Positions 57,749 through 64,000 of a DNA stretch of 64,000 bases are shown here, in pieces. The DNA is from CAVORB01 sp963736235 (GTDB lineage: Bacteria; Pseudomonadota; Gammaproteobacteria; Chromatiales; Chromatiaceae), in assembly GCA_963736235.1 (NCBI GenBank), contig CAVTOR010000017.1:124001-188000 (forward strand). Reading direction: 5' to 3'. Both the position numbers and the translations under genes were made by a program. The first letter of the stretch is position 1, and the number at the start of each line of letters is the position of its first letter. The notes under the pieces were generated by a model. The model was not told the origin of the DNA, did no database searches, and worked only from the letters and a program-made list of their open reading frames with translations.

Positions 57749-59755
57749 TCAGTTGCCTTCGGGATCACCGTTTTCGCCCAGGTCGTCCGCGTGCGCAGAA
57801 GCAGCGAGGCGCGGGAATGATAAACGGACCCGTGTCCCTTCGGTTGCGTTCGACGTAATCGCCAGCTCCCCGCCTTGACCTAGGGTCAAGCGGCGGACGA
57901 TCGCCAGGCCGAGCCCGGTCCCTGATGACTTGGTACTGACGAAAGGCTCCAGGACGCGCTCGAGCAGTTCGGGCGGGATCGGCGGCCCCGGGTTCGCCAC
58001 CTCCAGACTTACGATCCCCGATGCCGGATGATCTTGGACGGTCCAAGCGATCTCGGCGCCATCCGGGGCCGCCTCGCACGCGTTCTGTGTCAGGTTCGTG
58101 AAGACCTGGGTCAGCCTGTCCGGGTCGGCCATCATCCATGCCTCGGTCTGTCCGCCGTCTATCATGATTCGTTGGTTGCGGCTGATTGCCAGATCCCGGT
58201 GGCTGTCGAGGAAGGCGAGCAGCGCTTCCCCGGCCCGGAGTGGCCGAAGGCGCAGATTAAGTGGCTTCGCGTAGAAGAGCATCTCCTCGAGCAGACGGCG
58301 CATGCGCGCCGACTCTCGTTGCGCGAGCGCCAGTCGCTTCCCGGCATTGTCGGACAAGTCCAGGCGGCCGAAGTAGTCCAGGGCCATGCCGATGGTGGTC
58401 AGGGGCGTTCGCAGTTCATGGGCGATACCCGAGGCGAATTCCCCAATCGAGGCCAGTCGACCGTGCTCCGCCAAGCGCACCGTGCGGCCGAAGCTGTGGG
58501 TGACGAGCTGCGCGATATTGTCGAGAAACCTCCGGTGAGCCTCGTCGTAGCTGTCCGGGGTGCGGCTGGAGAAGACGACGACGGCGGGGATCGGCGTCTG
58601 CGTCTGGGGTGTGAGCGGCAGGAATATGGTGTCCTTGAGGCCGCGTTCGACCAGGGAACGCAGGAACTCGAATTGGGGATTGTTCTCCGCGGTCTCGGTC
58701 ATATTCGGAATGTGCATGGGCGCGCCCGCCATCAAGGCCTTCTCCAGCAGGGTCCGGCGCAGGACGAAGAGTCGCTTGCCGATCCGCTCCGGCTCACCGT
58801 CCAAGTAGCTGACCTCCAGGCGTGCCGATGCGTTGTCCCCGTTCACCAGGACGACACCGATCCAGTCGATGCGCAGGAGGTCGGGGAACTCGCGGCTGAG
58901 AAAGCGGATCACCTCGTCCAGGTCGTTGCCCTGATGGAGGCGTTCGATGAGCTGGAACAGCACGTGCAAACGGCCCGAGAGGGCGTTGAATCCCGCGGCC
59001 AGCTGCCGCGCTTCGACGACCCCCGCCACCTCCACCTGATGGCCGAAGTCCCCTTGGGTGATTCTGCGGAACCCAGCGACGGTGCGCTTCAGCGGCGCCA
59101 GCGCGGTGGAGTACAGGATCGCGAGGATCAGCAACGCCAGTGCCGCGGCGACGATCACCACCAGCGCCGAGACGCGCGCGATCTTGCGGTGCTCCGCCGC
59201 GGCCCACCGGCGCAGGCTCTCCGTTAGGGTGTGGCTAGCTTGCTCGAGGGGTGCATGGTTGGCGATGTTGTGCTCTGCCGCGTACTCCAGCCTGGGTTCC
59301 TTCATGTCTGGGCCCAGGGCCGCGAGGAGGCCCTGGCGATAGTCCGACCAGGCCGTCTCCATGGCCCGGATCGCCTGCGTGACCTCGGGGCTGACACGCG
59401 GCCGCAGCCAGGGCAGGGGGCCCTCCATGCCGCCCCCGAAATCGCCGCTCATGAAGTCGCCGACGACCCGGTCGAAGGTCTCGACGTGGGACATCAGGTC
59501 CTGGTAGTAGAGCCGCACGTCGCGGAAGTAGGTCGGGTAGTCGCGCGGGGCGTTCTGCTCGTAGTTCATCGCCTGGGCGTGGAGCTGCTGCGCCGTCAGC
59601 TCCAGACGTCCCGAGATGTCCACTACCGTGTCGTACGCGAGCTGGCGCTCGAAGGAGCCAAGCGAATAGTAGCTAGCGCCCCCGAACAGCAGCACCAACA
59701 GCAGGAAGGCGGCGCTGATCTGGAAGCTCAGACTGGAAAACAGGCCCTTTGGCAT
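57749..59755 (-). CDS. membrane sensor histidine kinase with HAMP and GAF domains
   Basis: About 668 residues. The first helix is SFQISAAFLLLVLLFGGASY; a mostly helical periplasmic part of about 170 residues follows (QDLMSHVETFDRVVGDFMSG), then the second helix ALVVIVAAALALLILAILYS. A HAMP linker (TVAGFRRITQGDFGHQVEVA) and a GAF domain (DWIGVVLVNGDNASARLEVS, KDTIFLPLTPQTQTPIPAVV) lead to HisKA with FASGIAHELRTPLTTIGMAL and HATPase with VSTKSSGTGLGLAIVRRL. ATG 59755 is chosen; an upstream ATG at 59812 is possible. No response regulator is adjacent. Confidence 0.87.
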   Translation of the reverse strand: MPKGLFSSLSFQISAAFLLLVLLFGGASYYSLGSFERQLAYDTVVDISGRLELTAQQLHAQAMNYEQNAPRDYPTYFRDVRLYYQDLMSHVETFDRVVGDFMSGDFGGGMEGPLPWLRPRVSPEVTQAIRAMETAWSDYRQGLLAALGPDMKEPRLEYAAEHNIANHAPLEQASHTLTESLRRWAAAEHRKIARVSALVVIVAAALALLILAILYSTALAPLKRTVAGFRRITQGDFGHQVEVAGVVEARQLAAGFNALSGRLHVLFQLIERLHQGNDLDEVIRFLSREFPDLLRIDWIGVVLVNGDNASARLEVSYLDGEPERIGKRLFVLRRTLLEKALMAGAPMHIPNMTETAENNPQFEFLRSLVERGLKDTIFLPLTPQTQTPIPAVVVFSSRTPDSYDEAHRRFLDNIAQLVTHSFGRTVRLAEHGRLASIGEFASGIAHELRTPLTTIGMALDYFGRLDLSDNAGKRLALAQRESARMRRLLEEMLFYAKPLNLRLRPLRAGEALLAFLDSHRDLAISRNQRIMIDGGQTEAWMMADPDRLTQVFTNLTQNACEAAPDGAEIAWTVQDHPASGIVSLEVANPGPPIPPELLERVLEPFVSTKSSGTGLGLAIVRRLTLGQGGELAITSNATEGTRVRLSFPRLAASAHADDLGENGDPEGN

Positions 59756-59950
59756 GAGCGGCTCGTTATGTCGACTGGCTGAAGATGTTACACCGATGGT
59801 GCTATTCTTCACCCTCGTTGCGAAACCGGAGTTGGCGCCGCCCCGATACGCATCCTGCTCCGCTGGCCCGAGGGGCGGTCCGGGCCGCTATCGTTTCGGC
59901 GCGAACGAATACGCAAACCTGTAACAACGACAACGCGAGCTGGATGACCT

Positions 59951-60877
59951 ATGGCAGTTGCACCTGAAGGGCTCTCAACAATTCAGGATTTCATCCGTTG
60001 GGGCGCCAGCCGCTTCAACGCGGCAGGCCTGTACTTTGGCCACGGCACCGACAACGCCCTGGACGAGGCGGCCGCGCTGGTCCTCTTCGCACTGCATCTG
60101 CCGCCGGATCTGCCCCCCATGTATCGCGACTGCCGCCTCACCTGGCGCGAGCGCGAGGCGGTTACGGAGCTGTTGGAGCGGCGCGTGTCGGAGCGCAAGC
60201 CCGCGGCCTATCTCACCCATCGCGCCTGGTTCGCGGGGCTCGAGTTCTACGTCAATGAGGATGTCCTGGTGCCCCGCTCCCCCCTCGCCGAGTTGGTCGA
60301 GGCGGGCTTCGATCCCTGGCTGGACCCGGAATCGGTCCGCCGCGTGCTGGACCTCTGCGCGGGTAGCGGCTGCATCGGCATCGCCGCCGCTTTCTACCTG
60401 CCCGAGGCGGAGGTTGATCTGGCGGACATCTCCGAATCGGCGCTCGAGGTGGCGGCACAAAACGTCTCGCTGCACGGTCTGGACGAGCGGGTTCGGCTCC
60501 TGGAGTCGGACCTGTTCGCGGGGATCGGTAACCGCACCTATGACGTCATCGTTTCGAATCCGCCCTACGTGGGCGCGGCGGAGTTGGAGGGGTTGCCCGA
60601 GGAGTACCGGAAGGAGCCGAGGATCGCGCTCGCCGCGGGCGAGAGTGGTCTCGAGTTCGCCCTGCGTATCCTGTGCGATGCGCCGAAATACCTGCGCGAG
60701 GGAGGCATCCTGATCGTCGAGCTGGGCAATACCGCCGCGGAGTTGGAGCGGCGTTTCCCGGACCTGCCGTTCTTGTGGCTTGAGTTCGAACGCGGGGGGG
60801 AGGGCGTCTGTCTCATGAACCGGGAGCAATTGATCGAGTTTCATCCCCTGTTTGCACAGGCATCGGAGCAACTATGA
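59951..60877 (+). CDS. prmB: 50S ribosomal protein L3 N5-glutamine methyltransferase
   Basis: A 308-residue SAM-dependent methyltransferase modifying a glutamine of L3. It has the helical N-terminal domain (IQDFIRWGASRFNAAGLYFG), KPAAYLTHRAWFAGLEFYVN, the SAM motif VLDLCAGSGCIGIAAAFYL, and the substrate motif VSNPPYVGAAELEGLPEEYR. The PxxYVG continuation and length favour PrmB over PrmC. The end overlaps the next gene by ATGA. Confidence 0.92.
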   Translation: MAVAPEGLSTIQDFIRWGASRFNAAGLYFGHGTDNALDEAAALVLFALHLPPDLPPMYRDCRLTWREREAVTELLERRVSERKPAAYLTHRAWFAGLEFYVNEDVLVPRSPLAELVEAGFDPWLDPESVRRVLDLCAGSGCIGIAAAFYLPEAEVDLADISESALEVAAQNVSLHGLDERVRLLESDLFAGIGNRTYDVIVSNPPYVGAAELEGLPEEYRKEPRIALAAGESGLEFALRILCDAPKYLREGGILIVELGNTAAELERRFPDLPFLWLEFERGGEGVCLMNREQLIEFHPLFAQASEQL

Positions 60878-61197
60878 GCCTCAGAAGGGCGACGACCGTC
60901 GACGAGTACGTCGAGTGGGTGCGGCAAGCGGTGTTCGAGGTCGGCGACCTGCGCGACTGCCTGGAGTTCGAGCTGGAGGATCTCAACCGATTCCCCGCCT
61001 TTCTCGATCCGCTCGAGCAGGGCATCAAGGACCTGTACGAGTCCATGAAAGCGGGCACCTACAGCTTTGGGCGGGAAGATATGCCGTTCATGGACCTGGC
61101 GGAGAAGTACGCCGACGAGATCCCTTTCGTCACGCTGCTCAAACAGATCAACGAGACCCATCGCAAGGGCCTCGAGGTGGCGGGCGAGGGCGATTGA
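60874..61197 (+). CDS. hypothetical acidic protein coupled to prmB
   Basis: A 107-residue soluble acidic protein: TTVDEYVEWVRQAVFEVGDL, FPAFLDPLEQGIKDLYESMK, FGREDMPFMDLAEKYADEIP. It is helical with no signal peptide. Its family is not recognised. It starts inside the prmB stop (ATGA), so it is translationally coupled; hemN follows 78 bases later. Confidence 0.72.
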   Translation: MSLRRATTVDEYVEWVRQAVFEVGDLRDCLEFELEDLNRFPAFLDPLEQGIKDLYESMKAGTYSFGREDMPFMDLAEKYADEIPFVTLLKQINETHRKGLEVAGEGD

Positions 61198-61275
61198 TCG
61201 TTTGCCCGCATCCTCTCTCCGGCCGGACGAACAAGGCGTCGTGCGTTCGGCACCCGACTTGACGGTAACAGACCC

Positions 61276-62661
61276 ATGGACCAGAGCATCGACTTCGATC
61301 TTGACCTGATCCGCCGCTACGATCAGAGCGGTCCCCGCTACACCTCGTATCCCACGGCGGTCGAGTTCCACGACAGCTTCAGCGAGCCGGCGTACCGCGC
61401 CGCCTGCGCCCGCAGCAACCAGGCGGGGCGGCCCTTGTCGCTCTACTTCCACATTCCTTTCTGCGATACCGTCTGTTTCTACTGCGCCTGCAACAAGGTG
61501 GCCACCAAGGACCGCAGCCGGGCACAGCCGTACCTGGATCGGGTCTACCGGGAACTCGAGCTGCAGGCCTCCCTGTTCGGCGCGGGGCGCCAGGTCGAGC
61601 AGCTGCATTGGGGAGGCGGTACGCCGACCTTCATCAGCCGCGACCAGATGAGCGAGCTGATGGACACCACGCGCCGCTGGTTCGACTTAGCCACGGACGA
61701 TGTCGGCGAGTACTCGATCGAGATCGACCCCCGGGAGGCGGATGCCGAGACCGTGGCGCTACTGCGACGACTGGGCTTCAACCGCATGAGCCTCGGGGTG
61801 CAGGATTTCGACCCCAAGGTGCAGAAGGCGGTCAACCGCATTCAGAGCGAGGCCGAGACGCTTGCGGTGCTGGAGGCGGCACGGGCGGAGGGCTTCCGCT
61901 CGATCAGCATCGATCTCATCTACGGCCTGCCGCACCAGACGGTGGCGGGCTTCGAGCGCACGTTGGAGCGCGTCGTCGAATTTGCCCCGGATCGGCTCTC
62001 GGTCTTCAACTACGCGCACCTGCCCAAGCGCTTCATGCCGCAACGGCGGATCGACGAGACCGACCTGCCGGCGCCCCAGGTCAAGCTCGACATCCTCCAG
62101 GCGACCGGCCAGCGCCTGGGCGAGGCGGGTTATGTCTACATCGGGATGGACCACTTCGCCCGCCCGGACGACGAGCTTGCGCTGGCGCAGCGGAACGGTA
62201 CCCTCTATCGCAACTTCCAGGGCTACTCCACCCACGCCGAGTGCGACCTGATCGGTATCGGCGTCACCTCCATCGGCAAGGTGGACAACACCTACGCCCA
62301 GAACCGCAGAACCCTGGACGAGTACTACGCCGACATCGATGCCGGGCGCCTGGCGGTGTTCCGCGGCATCGAGCTTAGCCGCGACGACGAGATCCGGCGC
62401 GACGTGATCACCCGCGTCATTTGCAACTTCTTTCTCGACTACGCGGATGTCGAGCGGGCCTGGGGGATCGACTTCGGCTCCTACTTCGCCGATGCCCTTC
62501 CCAGACTCGAGCCCATGCGGCAGGACGGCTTGCTGGAGCTTGACGCCGAGGGCATTCGGGTCCTACCCCGCGGTCGGCTTCTGATCCGCAACATCTGCAT
62601 GGTCTTCGACGCCTATCTCGACGCCAAGCTGGGACCGGTGGGGTTCTCGAAGGTCATCTAA
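61276..62661 (+). CDS. hemN: oxygen-independent coproporphyrinogen III oxidase
   Basis: A 461-residue radical-SAM enzyme that decarboxylates coproporphyrinogen III to protoporphyrinogen IX without oxygen. The cluster ligands are C63, C67, C70 plus the extra C72 (YFHIPFCDTVCFYCAC), as in true HemN and not in HemW-like proteins. Also seen: LHWGGGTPTFISRDQMSELM, FNRMSLGVQDFDPKVQKAVN and YVYIGMDHFARPDDELALAQ. Full length matches HemN. Its presence implies at least facultatively low-oxygen growth. Confidence 0.94.
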   Translation: MDQSIDFDLDLIRRYDQSGPRYTSYPTAVEFHDSFSEPAYRAACARSNQAGRPLSLYFHIPFCDTVCFYCACNKVATKDRSRAQPYLDRVYRELELQASLFGAGRQVEQLHWGGGTPTFISRDQMSELMDTTRRWFDLATDDVGEYSIEIDPREADAETVALLRRLGFNRMSLGVQDFDPKVQKAVNRIQSEAETLAVLEAARAEGFRSISIDLIYGLPHQTVAGFERTLERVVEFAPDRLSVFNYAHLPKRFMPQRRIDETDLPAPQVKLDILQATGQRLGEAGYVYIGMDHFARPDDELALAQRNGTLYRNFQGYSTHAECDLIGIGVTSIGKVDNTYAQNRRTLDEYYADIDAGRLAVFRGIELSRDDEIRRDVITRVICNFFLDYADVERAWGIDFGSYFADALPRLEPMRQDGLLELDAEGIRVLPRGRLLIRNICMVFDAYLDAKLGPVGFSKVI

Positions 62662-62853
62662 CGCACGTCCGTATCGGAGCCGCGAGCGCGCGATCGGCCT
62701 CTAGATCTGCGTGTGCCGACTCGTGCCAGCGGCCCATGTAGTGCCGGAGGTTTCACGGCGTCTACCGTCTCCGGTGGCTGCGCCGCGGCGATCGGGAAGA
62801 TGAACGAGAGGAGTGTGCCCGCGCTGTGGTGGCGGTTTCCTGCGTTCACGGCT

Positions 62854-63372
62854 TCAGCCCTGGGTCCGGTCGGACAAGTGAACGATCTGGACGGCGTTTC
62901 CGACCCGAATGGTACCGCCCGAAACCACCCGCAGACAGATGCCGCTGCGCCGGCCGAGGGCCTTGGCCGTGCCGGGGCGGGTGATGGAGTCCAGGTATCC
63001 GCAGGGTGGGCGTGGGCGAACCCAGGCGAATACCGCCGTGCCGATGCGCAGGTGCCGATGTTGCAGGGTGGCGATTGCCAGGCCCCGCACCACGAGGTTG
63101 CGGCGGTGCTCGCCGTCGGCGAGCGGGATGCCGCTTCGCCGTTGGGCACGCGACAGATCCTCCTCGGCGATCAGCGTCACCTGGCAACCGTCGGTCGCCT
63201 TCCAGAAGCCCTCTCCCCGGGCGTAGCGGTCGCTGTACAGGCCGTCCATGGTGACCTCCGCCGACAGCATCGCGCGCATCGGCTCGCCGGCGCGGTCCGC
63301 CACAAAGATGGCCCGTAGTGCGCCGTTACAATCCTTGCGCGAGCGGCCGAGGAGACGTGAGAGCCATTGCAC
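62854..63372 (-). CDS. MOSC domain-containing protein
   Basis: A 172-residue protein matching the molybdenum-cofactor sulfurase C-terminal (MOSC) domain: EVTMDGLYSDRYARGEGFWK, VTLIAEEDLSRAQRRSGIPL, EHRRNLVVRGLAIATLQHRH (the RRNLVV hallmark) and a terminal VGNAVQIVHLSD. Stand-alone MOSC proteins bind or carry sulfur or molybdenum cofactor; the partner is unknown. The GTG start lies three bases after the stop of the upstream phosphatase-like gene, so they form an operon. The 190 bases between its stop and hemN hold no gene. Confidence 0.85.
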   Translation of the reverse strand: MQWLSRLLGRSRKDCNGALRAIFVADRAGEPMRAMLSAEVTMDGLYSDRYARGEGFWKATDGCQVTLIAEEDLSRAQRRSGIPLADGEHRRNLVVRGLAIATLQHRHLRIGTAVFAWVRPRPPCGYLDSITRPGTAKALGRRSGICLRVVSGGTIRVGNAVQIVHLSDRTQG

Positions 63373-63375
63373 GGC

Positions 63376-64000
63376 TCAGGCTCTAAGCAGGCACAGAGGC
63401 ACGTCAAGCTCCGCCCGGCTCAGCCCGCCGTGCACGCCGATGTGCTCAAACCGTGACTCGAAGGGCAGCCAGTCTCGGATCACGCGGTTGCCGCGCATCA
63501 GGAGCGCGTAGTCGCCGATGCGTTCGGCGAGCCGGGGGTGCGGCTCTCCGAGCCCGAACAGGCCATCGGCCATGAGCCGGTCGCTAGGCCAGAGCTCAAG
63601 CGCCTCCGCCAGCGCCTCCCGGCAATAGCGCTCGAACTCTCTCGCCAGGCCTGGCCGAACATAGCAGAAGGCCGCGCGCGGCTCGCCGCAAAGGGGCAGG
63701 GCGAGGCAGCGGCTCAACTCCGGATGGTCCGCTAGGTCGATGCAGTCGGCGGCGGTGGTGTCGATCTGGCCATGGTCTGCCGTAACCAGAACCGAGGTGT
63801 CGGTGCCCGTGAGATCGGCCAGGAACGCCTCAAAGGCCTGCTCGATCTCCGCGAGGTGAGCTGCCGCGGCGGCGCTCTCCATGCCCTGCTCGTGACCGAT
63901 GGCGTCGAGGCGGGGCCAGTAGAGATAGAGATACTTGCGATCGCGTCCGGCGCGCACCGCGCGGACCGCTTGGCGGAACATGTCATGCAAGGTCTCAAAC
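63376..64000 (-). CDS. alkaline phosphatase/nucleotide pyrophosphatase family protein, 5' partial
   Basis: The C-terminal 208 residues of a type I phosphodiesterase/alkaline-phosphatase-superfamily enzyme. YLYLYWPRLDAIGHEQGMES supplies Asp and His metal ligands, and TSVLVTADHGQIDTTAAD the paired Asp-His. The C-terminus GVHGGLSRAELDVPLCLLRA holds the last His. The frame runs off the right edge of the window, so the nucleophile region is not visible. It is the upstream partner of the MOSC gene. Confidence 0.8.
   Translation of the reverse strand, partial: FETLHDMFRQAVRAVRAGRDRKYLYLYWPRLDAIGHEQGMESAAAAAHLAEIEQAFEAFLADLTGTDTSVLVTADHGQIDTTAADCIDLADHPELSRCLALPLCGEPRAAFCYVRPGLAREFERYCREALAEALELWPSDRLMADGLFGLGEPHPRLAERIGDYALLMRGNRVIRDWLPFESRFEHIGVHGGLSRAELDVPLCLLRA

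Overview
The window is high-GC DNA from a gammaproteobacterium. The order gyrA, serC, serA, pheA, hisC, tyrA is a gammaproteobacterial arrangement. With mtnA/mtaD beside gyrA and the small stress proteins, it suggests a Chromatiales/Ectothiorhodospiraceae-type organism; this lineage call is inference. No rRNA, tRNA, CRISPR array or intact insertion sequence was seen.

Left part (1-15.6 kb): a RibD_C-type reductase, an EEP-fold phosphoesterase and an APC permease precede an accessory stretch (3.4-9.8 kb). That stretch is full of very small stress or membrane proteins (coiled-coil protein, CsbD, PLDc_N, DUF1328, DUF3096, entericidin-like, small lipoprotein). It is followed by a trehalose/maltose-type ABC transporter (10.35-14.5 kb). 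This stretch carries four gene remnants: DUF4010, TreS-maltokinase, a methyltransferase and an IS transposase tail. It looks remodelled.

Middle part (15.1-37.9 kb): a bacteriohemerythrin, an FMN glutamate-synthase-like protein, a hybrid sensor kinase, and an RpoE/ChrR (ECF11-type) singlet-oxygen regulatory pair. Beside that pair lies an operon for an FAD oxidoreductase, DUF1365, a cyclopropane-fatty-acid-synthase-like methyltransferase, an MFS carrier and a DUF3833 lipoprotein. A convergent SDR plus DUF6134 pair follows. Three gaps in this block carry TRATCC-N18-TAC elements facing the regulator and both target operons, so the block reads as one self-contained regulon. Next come a dicarboxylate symporter, an intradiol dioxygenase and an RND efflux adaptor/pump pair.

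Right part (37.9-64 kb) is core metabolism: methylthioadenosine salvage (mtaD, mtnA), gyrA, serine and aromatic amino-acid biosynthesis, a two-gene signalling system, pgm, htpG, adk, thioredoxin, iscR, a GAF-containing kinase, prmB, hemN, a MOSC protein and a partial alkaline-phosphatase-family gene. Four consecutive hairpins lie upstream of adk.

A recurring oddity is single-base frameshifts in otherwise well-conserved genes (ribD-like, bacteriohemerythrin, RND adaptor and pump, serC, pheA, tyrA, PAS kinase). I count about sixteen insertions against two or three deletions, mostly not in long homopolymers. An insertion-biased sequencing or assembly error explains this better than gene decay. 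These genes are annotated over their full reconstructed span.
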